In this document: positions 1 to 8,520 of the stretch, in pieces | How the letters are laid out: every line of letters starts with the position of its first letter | Position numbering within the stretch: the stretch's first letter is position 1 | Source: an uncultured Micromonospora sp. | GTDB lineage: Bacteria; Actinomycetota; Actinomycetes; Mycobacteriales; Micromonosporaceae | NCBI GenBank assembly: GCA_937951935.1 | Contig: CALGAM010000111.1 | Location: 1 to 41,531 of the forward strand | Length of the DNA stretch: 41,531 nucleotides | Reading direction: 5' to 3' | Notes under the pieces: generated by a model | The model's input: the letters and a program-made list of their open reading frames with translations, nothing else | Database searches by the model: none | What the model was told of the DNA's origin: nothing | Program-made: the position numbers and the translations under genes

Positions 1-37
1 TACCTGCAGTGATTGATATCGCGTCGGGTGCGTGACC

Positions 38-169
38 GGCCGGCGGAGCCGGGCTGCGTACCCCCTGTCGGCCCGGCATGGCCGGGCTGTGTACCCCTTG
101 CCGGCCCGGCATGGCCGGGCTGTGTACCCCTTGCCGGCCCGGCGGAGCCGGGCTGCGTACCCTGGCAAA
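38..169. repeat. Four tandem 33-bp hairpin repeats
   Basis: Four copies with exact 33-bp spacing begin at 38, 71, 104 and 137. Each starts with a short palindrome: 7-bp arms GCCCGGC/GCCGGGC around a 3-base loop. Copies 2 and 3 have loop ATG; copies 1 and 4 have loop GGA. Copy 1 has one arm mismatch. The palindrome is followed by TG(C/T)GTACCC and a pyrimidine-rich tail. The loops differ while the stems are kept, so the structure rather than the sequence seems to be conserved. The array lies directly upstream of the small gene at 171, and its last copy supplies the probable -10 box. Confidence 0.9.
158..163 (+). promoter_or_regulatory. Candidate -10 box of a leaderless promoter
   Basis: TACCCT fits the actinobacterial TAnnnT -10 pattern and ends seven bases before the GTG at 171, the spacing expected when transcription starts at the first base of the start codon. 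The same place in repeat copies 1-3 reads TACCCC, which does not fit, so the fourth copy seems to have become the promoter. No convincing -35 box is visible. Confidence 0.4.
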
Positions 170-170
170 G

Positions 171-497
171 GTGAGTCCACGTCGCAACCGCCCCCGCCGC
201 GAGGAGGCCCCACCGCTGGACCGGGCACGGCTGGAGCGCGGCATCGGCTCGGTACAGACGTGGCACGACGGCGACTGGCGGGTCCGCACCATCCCCGCCT
301 CGGCCGCGGTCAAGACGTACCGTTGCCCCGGCTGCGTGCAGGAGATCCGCCCCGGGGTGGCCCACGTGGTGGCCTGGCCGGCTGACGGCCGGGGCGACCT
401 GAGCGACCGGCGGCACTGGCACACCGGCTGCTGGCGGGCCCGGGACCGGCGCCTGCCGGGAATGGAACGCTCCCGCAGCGCCCCCCGGTACGGCTGA
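171..497 (+). CDS. Small conserved-type Cys/His protein, function unknown
   Basis: 108 residues from GTG 171. The frame stays open upstream to 78, but that part is only the hairpin repeat array, so I start after it, at a GTG preceded by a -10-like box (leaderless). The N-terminus is rich in Arg and Pro. The rest is compact, with CPGC near residues 51-54 and a later HWHTGCW motif. This pattern of paired Cys followed by His-x-His...Cys could bind a zinc ion. No signal peptide or membrane segment is seen. I do not recognise a named family. It precedes the hydrolase gene on the same strand with a 76-bp gap. Confidence 0.65.
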   Translation: MSPRRNRPRREEAPPLDRARLERGIGSVQTWHDGDWRVRTIPASAAVKTYRCPGCVQEIRPGVAHVVAWPADGRGDLSDRRHWHTGCWRARDRRLPGMERSRSAPRYG

Positions 498-573
498 CCG
501 GCCCGGGTGGTTCTCACCACCACCTGGTCGGGGCGACCACCGGCCACCGCCACCGCTGCGGGACACTGGTCCG

Positions 574-1374
574 GTGAGCACACCCATCCGCGCCGCCAGC
601 ATCCTTCCCGCCCGCCGGGAGGACATCGAGCTACACACCGCCGACGGCCTGCGCCTGGTCGGCGAGCTGGCGCTGCCGGCCGACCGGGACCCGGTCGCCA
701 CCCTGATCTGCCTGCACCCGCTTCCCACCCACGGCGGGATGATGGACAGCCACGTGTTCCGCAAGGCCGCCTGGCGGCTGCCCGCCCTGGCCGACCTCGC
801 CGTGCTGCGGTTCAACACCCGGGGCACCAGCAGCCTCCGGGGCACCAGCGAGGGGAGCTTCGACGCCGGTGAGGGCGAACGGTACGACGTGGCGGCGGCG
901 ATCGAGTACGCCGAGTTCCACGAGCTGCCGAACGTCTGGCTGGTCGGGTGGTCGTTCGGCACCGACCTGGCGCTGCGGCACGGCTGCGACCCGGGCGTCG
1001 TCGGGGCGATCCTGCTCTCGCCGCCGCTGCGAACCGTCGTCGACGACGACCTCGCGACCTGGAACGCCTCCGGCAAGCCGGTGGTCGCGCTGGTCCCCGA
1101 GTTCGACGACTACCTACGCCCGCCCGAGGCCCGCCGCCGGTTCGCCGCCATCCGGCAGGCCGAGGTGATCGGGGTCGACGGCGCCAAACATCTCTGGGTC
1201 GGCGACGCCGAGACCGTCCTGAACGAGATCGTCCGTCGGGTCAATCCCGCCGTTCCGGTCCCGCTACCCACCACCTGGGACGGCCCGATGGAGACCGGCG
1301 ACGCCAGCGCGTACGCCGACCGGACCGTCGCCGCCTTCGCCGACGTGCCGCTGCCGGAGCGCCGGACCGGGTGA
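574..1374 (+). CDS. Alpha/beta-hydrolase, dienelactone-hydrolase/esterase-like
   Basis: 266 residues from GTG 574. It has a cytoplasmic alpha/beta-hydrolase fold. Visible elements are the oxyanion-loop motif LHPLPTHGG (residues 47-55), the nucleophile elbow GWSFG with Ser127, a probable acid at Asp178/Asp179 (EFDDY) and the catalytic His206 in DGAKHLWVG. The NTRGTSSLRGTSEG stretch after strand 4 is typical of the small esterase/carboxymethylenebutenolidase-like group. There is no secretion signal. The substrate cannot be read from the sequence. It ends 43 bp from the convergent glycosyltransferase, with no clear hairpin between them. Confidence 0.85.
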   Translation: MSTPIRAASILPARREDIELHTADGLRLVGELALPADRDPVATLICLHPLPTHGGMMDSHVFRKAAWRLPALADLAVLRFNTRGTSSLRGTSEGSFDAGEGERYDVAAAIEYAEFHELPNVWLVGWSFGTDLALRHGCDPGVVGAILLSPPLRTVVDDDLATWNASGKPVVALVPEFDDYLRPPEARRRFAAIRQAEVIGVDGAKHLWVGDAETVLNEIVRRVNPAVPVPLPTTWDGPMETGDASAYADRTVAAFADVPLPERRTG

Positions 1375-1417
1375 CGCCGCCGAGGTCCCTCGTCGTCGGG
1401 CGGGCCGCCGACACCGG

Positions 1418-2413
1418 TCAGATGGACTGCCGGACGTCGCCGGGTGCCGGGGCACCACCCGGAGATCCCGGCTCGGCGAACTCCACCGGTGCGAGTTGTT
1501 CGGCCGGGGGCCAGCCGGCCAGCCAGGCTGCGCGCTGCCGCCACACCTCACGCCAGTAGCCGGCGCGGCCGGTCAGTCGGGCTCCCAGTGCCCGGACCGC
1601 GATGCCCAGCCGCAGCAGTGCCCGGCCGAGCCGGGCGCGCGGCCGGGACCAGCGCAGCCGCAGGTAGGTGACCTGACCCTTGAGCAACATCACCCGTTTC
1701 CCGACGCTGGTCGAGGCGGCGCCGCCGACGTGCCGCACCCGGGCCCGCGGCACCAGCACCGGACGTGCGCCGAGCGCGGTCGCCCGCAGGCAGAGGTCGA
1801 GATCCTCGCTGTACATGAAGTAGTCCGGGGTGAAGCCGCCGAGTCGGGCGAAGAGCGATCGCCGGACCAGCAGCAGGCATCCGGAGGCGGCCGGCACCTC
1901 GGCCGGCGTCGAACGGTCCAACCAGGGCAACGCCTCCCGGTTGAAGATCCGGGACCTCGGAAACAGTGTGGAGAGCCCGAGGGCGAAGCAGGCGAGCGTC
2001 CAGAGCGTGGGCGGGCCGAAGACCGAGTTGCCGTCGTCGCCGCCGTCGGCGCCGAGGGTACGACCCGCGTAGATGCCGTGCCCCGGACGGGCCCGCGCGC
2101 AGGCGAGCAACTCGCCGATGACGTTGCCGACCGGCTCGGTGTCCGGGTTGAGCAGCAGCAGCCAGTCGCCCCTGGCCCGGGCCGCGCCGACGTTGACCGC
2201 ACGGCCGAATCCGATGTTGCGGGCCAGCCGGATCACCCGCACCTCGGGAAAGGCGGCCGACACCGCCGCGGCCGAGCCGTCGCTCGACGCGTTGTCGACC
2301 ACGATCACCTCGTACGGCTCGTCGGGACACGCCGCCCGGAGACCGGCCAGGGCGGTCAGGATCAGCTCGCGGGTCTGGTACGACACCACGATCACGCTCA
2401 CCAGCGGGGTCAC
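1418..2413 (-). CDS. GT2 glycosyltransferase (rhamnosyltransferase-like)
   Basis: 331 residues from GTG 2413. This start gives the canonical GT-A beginning VTPLVSVIVVSYQ and overlaps the upstream stop by 4 bp (GTGA). DNASSDG (40-46) binds the nucleotide. LLNPDTE (88-94) supplies the metal-binding acidic motif, and a later YSEDLDLCLRA segment matches the acceptor/catalytic region of WbbL-type rhamnosyltransferases. It is the last gene of the minus-strand EPS operon, translationally coupled to two more GT2 genes. It likely adds a sugar to a lipid-linked repeat unit at the inner membrane face. Donor sugar unknown; rhamnose is only suggested by family resemblance. Confidence 0.88.
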   Translation of the reverse strand: MTPLVSVIVVSYQTRELILTALAGLRAACPDEPYEVIVVDNASSDGSAAAVSAAFPEVRVIRLARNIGFGRAVNVGAARARGDWLLLLNPDTEPVGNVIGELLACARARPGHGIYAGRTLGADGGDDGNSVFGPPTLWTLACFALGLSTLFPRSRIFNREALPWLDRSTPAEVPAASGCLLLVRRSLFARLGGFTPDYFMYSEDLDLCLRATALGARPVLVPRARVRHVGGAASTSVGKRVMLLKGQVTYLRLRWSRPRARLGRALLRLGIAVRALGARLTGRAGYWREVWRQRAAWLAGWPPAEQLAPVEFAEPGSPGGAPAPGDVRQSI

Positions 2414-3306
2414 GCTCCCACCTTCCGGTCGCCGACGGCGCCGGCCACCCCGGCCGGCGGGACCGCCCGGCCGTCGGGTGGTTCGTCGCGCCGGCTGGAC
2501 TCGTCCCGTCCCCAGCCGGTGCGGGCGGTCGGTCGCCGGGCGGCAGCGGCGGCCAGCAGGGTCAGCCCGGCGTAGCAGATCCCGGCCGGCAGGAGCCACG
2601 GCCGGGGGAGCACCACGTCGACCAGCCAGGAACTCCGGCGCGCCGGGCGGACCCGACCGTCGGCGGCCCGCAGTGTCGCGTTGCCGGCCCGGACCCGGGT
2701 GAGCCGCCGGAGCAGGTCGGCGGTGCGCCGAGGAGTCGCGACCACCGTCTGGACCGAGCCGACCTCCCGCTTCTCGGCCTCGGAGAACTGGGCGTCGAGG
2801 AAGAGGTCGTCGGCGACCACGTCCGGGAACCGGCCGAACCGGGCCCGGCCGGCGGCGGAGAGCGCGATCGCGCCCCGTCCGAAGAGCGCGTTCCGGTACG
2901 CCGGGTGCCGTCCGTTGATCGCGTAGTACGCGCGGACCAGCAGAGGGCGGCCGGTGGTGTCCAGCCGGCGGCCGGGCGCGGCGGCCAGGACCCCCGGCTC
3001 GGTGAGCACGGCGGCGAGCGCGCGGGCTCCGGCCGTGGTCAGCGTGATGTCCGCGTCCAGGTAGATCCGGGGGAATCCGGTCGCGGCGGCGTCGCCCGCG
3101 TTCAGCGCGGCGGGCTTGGACGCCTCCGCCAACTCGCGCACGGTCACCCCGGGTACCGAGCGGGCGACGTCGGCGGTGTCGTCGACGCAGCCGTTGGCGA
3201 CCACCACCACCTCGAACTCGCCCGGCGCGGCGTCGGCGAGCAGGGTCCGCAGGGTACGGCCGAGCACCGCCGCCTCGTTGTGCGCGGCGATCACCACACT
3301 GGTCAC
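2410..3306 (-). CDS. GT2 glycosyltransferase with C-terminal membrane segment
   Basis: 298 residues from GTG 3306, which overlaps the upstream stop by 4 bp (GTGA); longer in-frame starts only add an Ala/Arg-rich tail. The GT-A fold begins VTSVVIAAHNEAAVLGRT. DAD (84-86) in IYLDADITL is the metal-binding motif, and VADDLFLDAQF probably carries the catalytic Asp. A hydrophobic stretch near residues 235-260 may tether it to the membrane, followed by a charged, low-complexity tail of about 40 residues. Coupled to both neighbours in the EPS operon. Sugar specificity unknown. Confidence 0.85.
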   Translation of the reverse strand: MTSVVIAAHNEAAVLGRTLRTLLADAAPGEFEVVVVANGCVDDTADVARSVPGVTVRELAEASKPAALNAGDAAATGFPRIYLDADITLTTAGARALAAVLTEPGVLAAAPGRRLDTTGRPLLVRAYYAINGRHPAYRNALFGRGAIALSAAGRARFGRFPDVVADDLFLDAQFSEAEKREVGSVQTVVATPRRTADLLRRLTRVRAGNATLRAADGRVRPARRSSWLVDVVLPRPWLLPAGICYAGLTLLAAAAARRPTARTGWGRDESSRRDEPPDGRAVPPAGVAGAVGDRKVGA

Positions 3307-4154
3307 CACGGCGCCCGCCCGGTCAACGCGAGCCGGATCCGCCGGGCCGCGTTGCGCCGCCGCAGCCGCCAACCCTGGTACTCCCGCAGGTCAAGAGGGG
3401 CGGCCTGGACCACCCGGGCGGAGTGGCGCATCTGTTCGGTCCACTCGGCCAGGGTGGTCACCCCGGTACGTCGGGCCGACAGCGGACGGCGGGCCTGGAA
3501 GTCGGCGTCGGTCCGGTAGATCGTGTGCGGGCTGCGTGGGTCGTCCATGTGGTCCTCGGGGAGGAAGGGGTAGTACCAGCCGTTCACCCAGCCGAGCCGG
3601 GCGCTCCGCAGGCACCAGGCGGTGAAGGTCTCACCGTCACGCAGCAGGCCCACCTGCTCCAGGGTCTCGCGCTTGAGCAGGTAGCCGCTGCCCTGGACCC
3701 AGTGGTTGCGCAGCAGGCGGTGCCCGCCGGGGTAGTCGGCCAACTTCTTGGCGACCAGGCCGGGGTCGACGTCCTCCGGCGGGAAACGCCAGGTGCCGAT
3801 CACCCCGAACCCGGCGACGTCACGGTGCGCCCGGCGCAGTGTGTCGAGCCAGGCCGGGTCGGGGAGGCAGTCGTCGTCCACCTTGCTCAGGTACGTTCCG
3901 GTCGACTCCCGCCACAGCCAGTTCGTCGGCTCGGTCAGTCCCACGTTGACCGGACTGTGGTGGAAGCGGTGCACCCGCGGGTGGTGGCGGAACTCCTCGA
4001 CCACGTCGAGGGTCGGCCGGTCGGCACCGTTGTGCCAGAGCCAGACCCGGGCGTCGGGCGGGCAGGTCGCCAGCAGGTGCGGCAGGGAACGCCGGACGTA
4101 CTCCGGACGCTCATGAGTGATCATGAGGATGTCGATCCCGCCGTCGCCGCTCAT
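3303..4154 (-). CDS. GT2-like glycosyltransferase
   Basis: 283 residues from ATG 4154, with a good AGGAGG ribosome site a few bases upstream (reads CTGAGGAGGCGCGATG). It begins IDILMITHERPEYVRRSL, a GT-A type start. LSKVDDDCLPDP (89-100) carries a DDD metal motif, and LPEDHMDDP lies in the probable acceptor region. There are no membrane segments. It is first of three overlapping GT2 genes, 74 bp after the Wzy-like gene. Likely builds the EPS repeat unit in the cytoplasm. The family is clear, the donor and acceptor are not. Confidence 0.85.
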   Translation of the reverse strand: MSGDGGIDILMITHERPEYVRRSLPHLLATCPPDARVWLWHNGADRPTLDVVEEFRHHPRVHRFHHSPVNVGLTEPTNWLWRESTGTYLSKVDDDCLPDPAWLDTLRRAHRDVAGFGVIGTWRFPPEDVDPGLVAKKLADYPGGHRLLRNHWVQGSGYLLKRETLEQVGLLRDGETFTAWCLRSARLGWVNGWYYPFLPEDHMDDPRSPHTIYRTDADFQARRPLSARRTGVTTLAEWTEQMRHSARVVQAAPLDLREYQGWRLRRRNAARRIRLALTGRAPW

Positions 4155-4228
4155 CGCGCCTCCTCAGCTGCGCTCGTCGTCGTCCCGACCCGGGTGGGTG
4201 CGACCGCCGGTGGCCCCGCGCCGGGCGG

Positions 4229-5638
4229 TCACGGTGCCGCCCCGTCCCGGCCGGCGGTGCCCTGGCGCGTTCTCGCCCGCGCCGCCCGGCCCGCCTCGAT
4301 CTGGTTGATGCGCTCGGCCCGCGTCAGCCGCCACAGTGCGCCGGTCAGTCCGAGCATCAGGTGCACGGTGATGAAGAACGTCGTGAAGTACATCGAGTCG
4401 AAGGTGAAGCTGGAAACGGCGGCGACCGCGATTCCGACCGCCAGTACCGCCGCGAGGTCGCGGTCCCGCTCCGATCGGGCGAACCTGCGGACCCGGCCGG
4501 CCACCACCACCCCGGACATGAAGAAGACGACGAGGCCGGCCACCCCGACGATGCCGGTCTGGACCAGGGTGGTGAGCCACTGGTTGTCGAGGAGCTGGTA
4601 CAGCTCGGGAAGGAAGGTCCCGACGCCCCGACCGAGCCAGGGTCGTTCCTTGATGAACGGCGTGACGTAGGCGTAGTCCTCCACCCGGGCCTGCACGCTG
4701 GGGTCGCTCTCACCGGCCATGACCAGCGACTTCAGCGTCGCCAGCAGGCCCGGCCGGGCGACCTGGATGACCGCGGCGAGGAAGCAGCCGATGACCAGGA
4801 CGTTGAAGGTGGTCCGCAGCGGCCAGATCAGGACGAAGAGCAGCACGGCGGCGGCGAGGGCGAGGACGCCGGTACGGGACAGCGAGATCGGGATGACCGC
4901 CGCCTGGAGCATCGCCAGTGCCCCGTAGATCTGCCGGTCCCGCCGTTTGGCGGCGAACCGGGCGAGGTGGATCGCGACCACCAGGCCCATCACCATCAAC
5001 ACGCTGAACTCGATGTAGTGCCCGGCGGTGCCGGCGACCCGGAACAGCCCGTCGCCACCGCGCTCCCGGAACCCGACCACGTTGCGGTGGAAGGTCAGGA
5101 TCGGCGGCAGCTTCAGGTACGTCGTCGGATCGATCCGGGTGACGAACTGGGTCAGCGCGACCAACGCCATGAAGGTGCAGCCCCAGCAGAGCCAGCGCAG
5201 GATCGTGTCGACACGGTCACGGGTGCGGACGCCGTCGGCGGCGGCGAACAGGACGCCCGCGCCGGCCAGTGCCTGCAGCAGGGTCCGTTCGGCGCCGTTG
5301 GCCTCCAGGACCGGCATGCCTCGGCTCTGTCCGGCGACGTAGGACAGCAGGAGGGTGGTCAGGTAGATCGCCATGGCCCAGCGCATCGGCTGCTGCCCCC
5401 GGGTGACCAGGGCGGGGTGCAGCCGGCACAACGCCCACCAGACCAACAGCCCGAACCCCACGATCAGGCCGGGCCTGCCCAGGTCGCTCAGCGGTGGGAA
5501 GACCAGCCGGAACGGGAGCAGGTAGGCCAGCAGGACCGCCGCGACGATCGCGGCCGTCGCGTCCGGGAGGTGGCGTACGGCGGGGGTGATGCCGTCGTAC
5601 ACCGTGTCGGATCGGCGCGCGGACAGGTAGGTCGGCAC
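4229..5638 (-). CDS. O-antigen ligase/Wzy-like polysaccharide polymerase
   Basis: 469 residues from GTG 5638. It is a polytopic membrane protein with about 10-12 hydrophobic segments, for example around residues 30-50, 56-72, 88-105 and the 370-400 region. A large extracytoplasmic loop lies after position 300. The late segment KERPWLGRGVGTF is the typical O-antigen_ligase/Wzy_C signature (a glycine-rich run with conserved Arg before a transmembrane helix). Such proteins join lipid-linked repeat units on the outer face of the membrane. Neighbours (Wzz-like upstream, glycosyltransferases downstream) favour polymerase over ligase. The tail is Arg-rich and cytoplasmic. The ribosome site is weak. 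Confidence 0.88.
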   Translation of the reverse strand: MPTYLSARRSDTVYDGITPAVRHLPDATAAIVAAVLLAYLLPFRLVFPPLSDLGRPGLIVGFGLLVWWALCRLHPALVTRGQQPMRWAMAIYLTTLLLSYVAGQSRGMPVLEANGAERTLLQALAGAGVLFAAADGVRTRDRVDTILRWLCWGCTFMALVALTQFVTRIDPTTYLKLPPILTFHRNVVGFRERGGDGLFRVAGTAGHYIEFSVLMVMGLVVAIHLARFAAKRRDRQIYGALAMLQAAVIPISLSRTGVLALAAAVLLFVLIWPLRTTFNVLVIGCFLAAVIQVARPGLLATLKSLVMAGESDPSVQARVEDYAYVTPFIKERPWLGRGVGTFLPELYQLLDNQWLTTLVQTGIVGVAGLVVFFMSGVVVAGRVRRFARSERDRDLAAVLAVGIAVAAVSSFTFDSMYFTTFFITVHLMLGLTGALWRLTRAERINQIEAGRAARARTRQGTAGRDGAAP

Positions 5639-5692
5639 GGCTGCTCGTCTCGTCCGTGCGCCGTCAGCCGGCGCGCCTGGGGGATTCGGCGA

Positions 5693-6640
5693 TCATTGGC
5701 TGGGCTCGTCCGTGGGGTTGCGGACCGTGGTGATCAGCATCGTCTCGTCGACCTGTCCCTGGCCGGTGCCCGGATGGGTCCCGCCGCGGTCGTCGCCGGG
5801 TCGCCGGGCGACCCGGGTGGCGACGGGCCGGGGCATCGGTCGGGTGGCGTCGGGCCGCCCACCCTCCGCCGGCGGGGCGGGGCGGGCGGCGGACGCGGGC
5901 GTGCCGGCGGTGCGGTGTGCCGGGGGCGAGCCGTCGACGGCCATCCTCGGGCGGGCCGTCCCGACGGTCGCCTGTCCGGGGCTGAAGGCCACCGGGGTAC
6001 GGGGGTCGCGGTGCCCGGACCGCACCGTGGCGCGGCGTCGCAGTACCGCGTCGTAGCCGACGGCGGCGACCGCGGCCAACAGCAGGCCGATCACCACGAT
6101 CACGACCTGTGCCCGCAGCACGTTGGAGCGCGACTGGACGATGTTCAGCCCTGGGTCGAGTACCTGGGTGGTGATCTGCTCACCCGGGTTCGGCCGGTAC
6201 TCGGCCTGTCGCCCGGCCACCTCGTCGTGGATCAGTTGGGTCACCGTCACCACCGTCGCCCGTGCGCTGGACTCGGTGGGGGCGGTGACGGCGATGGTCA
6301 GGATCGAACTGCGGTTGACCAGGCCCACCTCGTAGTCGGGGTCGCCGCCGGCTGCCGCCACCTTCGTCCGGGCGTCGTGCGAGGAGACCGCGATCTGCAC
6401 GGCCTGGGCCATGGCGTTCTCGCCGATGCGCAGCCAGGGGTTGCCGGGCCGCGGCGTGGCTCCGGGAGCCGGCGGCGCCGTGGCGGTGGTGGGCGGGACG
6501 AGCAGGACGGCCGCCTCGGTCTTGTACTCCGGCTGGATCGCCAGACCGAACGCCAGTGCGGCGCCGAGCGTCCCGACCACGATCGGGGCCGAGAGGTACC
6601 ACCGCCGAAACATGAGCTTCAGCAGGTCGAGAAGGTCCAT
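5693..6640 (-). CDS. Wzz-like chain-length determinant, no kinase domain
   Basis: 315 residues from ATG 6640 (AAAGGG upstream). The layout is short N-terminal segment, transmembrane helix 1 (about 17-37), extracytoplasmic domain (about 38-177), transmembrane helix 2 (about 178-197), then a long Pro/Arg/Gly-rich cytoplasmic tail of about 115 residues. This is the polysaccharide co-polymerase topology. There are no Walker motifs, so it is not a fused tyrosine kinase as in many Gram-positive CapAB systems. The tail could contact a separate kinase, but none is in the window. Expected role: setting polymer length with the Wzy-like protein 54 bp downstream. Confidence 0.8.
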   Translation of the reverse strand: MDLLDLLKLMFRRWYLSAPIVVGTLGAALAFGLAIQPEYKTEAAVLLVPPTTATAPPAPGATPRPGNPWLRIGENAMAQAVQIAVSSHDARTKVAAAGGDPDYEVGLVNRSSILTIAVTAPTESSARATVVTVTQLIHDEVAGRQAEYRPNPGEQITTQVLDPGLNIVQSRSNVLRAQVVIVVIGLLLAAVAAVGYDAVLRRRATVRSGHRDPRTPVAFSPGQATVGTARPRMAVDGSPPAHRTAGTPASAARPAPPAEGGRPDATRPMPRPVATRVARRPGDDRGGTHPGTGQGQVDETMLITTVRNPTDEPSQ

Positions 6641-6708
6641 CGGGCAGCCCTTTCGGATGCGCGCGGAAGGCTGGTGTCGGATCGGCTGTGGTGCCTCGGC
6701 GGCGCGCG

Positions 6709-7992
6709 TCAGGACGACAGGTGCGCGGTGTCCGCCCCGCTACTCGGTGAAGTCTCGTTGTAGCTGTCCGGTGGCGGCCGGAGCAATCGATCCCAGAGTC
6801 GGATGTACGACTTGGCCTGGTGGTCCCAGGCCAGTTCGGTGACGAACCGGTGCCGGCCCACCCGGCTCATCTCCGCCCGGGCCTGCCCGTCACTGAGCAA
6901 CTGGTCGATGACCTTGGCGAACTCGTCCGGGCTGCCGTTCGGCACGTAGCTGGCGGCCTGGTCGGCGGTCCGCCGGGTCTCCCTCAGGTCGGCGGCGACG
7001 ACCGGGACGCCTCGGGCGACGTACTCGACCGTCTTCGCCATGGTGTAGAGCTCGGCCATCCGGCTCGGCCGGTCCGGCTGGATCGCGACCGACGCCGAGC
7101 GGAGCAGGGCGTCCACCTCGTCGGCCTCCAGCCAGCCGGTGAAGCGTACGACGTCGTCGATGCCCCGTTCGGTGGCGAGCCGGCGGAGCCGCGGCAGGCT
7201 CTCACCGTCCCCGGCGATGACCATCTCCCAGTCGTCGGCGCCGCGGAGGCCGACCAGGCGTTCGGCGGCGAGGACGGCCGTCTCGACGTCGTCCTGCGGG
7301 TTGATCACGCCGACGTAGACGATCCGCTGCCGGGTTCTGCCGGTGCCACCGGCGCCGGCCGCCCGGACGGCCGCCGGACTCGGTCCGGGTGGGCCGACCT
7401 CGGCCAGTGCCGGGCCGTTGCGGACCACCACCACCTTCTCCGGCGGGCATCCGCCCCGGTGTACCGCCAGTTCCCGGAACGACTCGTTGGTGGCGATCAC
7501 GGCGGTGGCCACACGCCAGGAGATGCGTTCGAGGAGCCGCAGCGTCCGCAGCACCACCGGCCGGGGGGTGCCGGACTTGCACTCGTACAACTCCGGGCTG
7601 AGGTCGTGGTGGTCGAAGACGAAGGGTCGGCCGACCGCCCGCATCAGCAGCCCGACCAGCCAGAAGATGTCCGGCGGGTTGCAGGCCTGCACGGCGTCGA
7701 CCCGGGTGCGCAGCATCAGGACGAGCAGCCGTACGGTGACCGCCGTCAGGGCCCAGGCGAACTCGGCGGCGAAGGAGAGCACACCCCTGCCCGCCAACGG
7801 TTGGGGAAACGAGTGGATCCGGGCGTCGGTCGTCCCCGGGACCAGCCTGGGCCGCCGGGGCCCACGGGGACAGATCACCGACACGCGGTAGCCGGCGGCC
7901 TCCAGCGCCTGGCACTCCCGGATCACCCGGCGGTCCCGTTCGGCTGGCAGATTGACCACGACGATCACCACGTGCGGGCGCCGATCGGCCAT
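6709..7992 (-). CDS. GT4 glycosyltransferase
   Basis: 427 residues from ATG 7992 with GGGAG upstream; a longer frame to 8079 only adds a Cys/His-containing stretch without family character. It has the GT-B fold. The N-terminal domain starts RPHVVIVVVNLPAERDRRV, with a DHHDLSPELYE segment typical of actinobacterial GT4 enzymes. The C-terminal donor-binding domain has VYVGVINPQDDVE, then SRMAELYTMAKTVEYVA, which corresponds to the nucleotide-sugar E-x7-E region. First gene of the minus-strand EPS operon, facing the long regulatory gap at 7993-8520. Donor unknown. Confidence 0.9.
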   Translation of the reverse strand: MADRRPHVVIVVVNLPAERDRRVIRECQALEAAGYRVSVICPRGPRRPRLVPGTTDARIHSFPQPLAGRGVLSFAAEFAWALTAVTVRLLVLMLRTRVDAVQACNPPDIFWLVGLLMRAVGRPFVFDHHDLSPELYECKSGTPRPVVLRTLRLLERISWRVATAVIATNESFRELAVHRGGCPPEKVVVVRNGPALAEVGPPGPSPAAVRAAGAGGTGRTRQRIVYVGVINPQDDVETAVLAAERLVGLRGADDWEMVIAGDGESLPRLRRLATERGIDDVVRFTGWLEADEVDALLRSASVAIQPDRPSRMAELYTMAKTVEYVARGVPVVAADLRETRRTADQAASYVPNGSPDEFAKVIDQLLSDGQARAEMSRVGRHRFVTELAWDHQAKSYIRLWDRLLRPPPDSYNETSPSSGADTAHLSS

Positions 7993-8520
7993 CTCTGACT
8001 CCCATCCGGGTGGCTCGGGTGACGTTCTTGACTGGAAGGTCCCGGCGTGGCGCCCGACATCGTGACCCGAGCAATGCACGCGTTTGTCGGCGCGTGTGCC
8101 GCCGGCCGTGTCCTACACAGACACTGCGCTACCGGTTCCTTCTGGGCAAGGACCGAGGAATGGTGGCGTTGTCGCGTTACTTACCACGGTCACGACCGAT
8201 CGGCCGATTGTTCGTTCACTCGTTCATCTGCATGCCGGCGATTCGCACGTATTTACTTTTCCGGCACCACTGACGAATCGGTATCGCGTGCGCCGGATGC
8301 GCACTGATTGATGGACCTTAATCAGGATTCGCGTTTTCGTGCGGCGCTCTGTTGTCGATCACCACCATGGCCGAACCTGTCGCGGCAGAGGGCCGGCGAG
8401 GGCCGGCGGCCCGGACCGCCGGCCGGCGACCCGGTCGGCTCCGTGGCCGACGGCGATGGGCCGCGCGTGCCGGGCCGCGCCTCGGCGGACCTGACACGTC
8501 CGGGTGGGGAGGAGCGCGCG
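7993..8520. promoter_or_regulatory. 528-bp divergent intergenic region with AT-rich core
   Basis: Lies between the divergently transcribed GT4 operon and the first sugar-dehydrogenase gene, so it should hold both promoters. The stretch from about 8200 to 8345 is clearly less GC-rich than its surroundings, with runs such as TATTTACTTTT. It contains an inverted repeat CTGATT (8304-8309) / AATCAG (8320-8325), 10-bp spacer. A frame that stays open upstream of the dehydrogenase start through this area looks non-coding. I see no tRNA or riboswitch fold I can support. Confidence 0.55.

Noticed and set aside
1..170. CRISPR array at the hairpin repeats
   Set aside because: The 33-bp units are directly adjacent with no unique spacers, and there are no cas genes.
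4164..4232. Short 22-codon frame between the Wzy-like and GT2 genes, starting with a GTGA overlap
   Set aside because: Too short, Arg/Asp-rich, no family resemblance; the GT2 gene has its own AGGAGG site.
4361..6763. 800-codon plus-strand frame opposite the Wzy- and Wzz-like genes
   Set aside because: Composition of a shadow frame (His/Asp/Gln/Gly-rich); it covers two membrane-protein genes and the gap between them.
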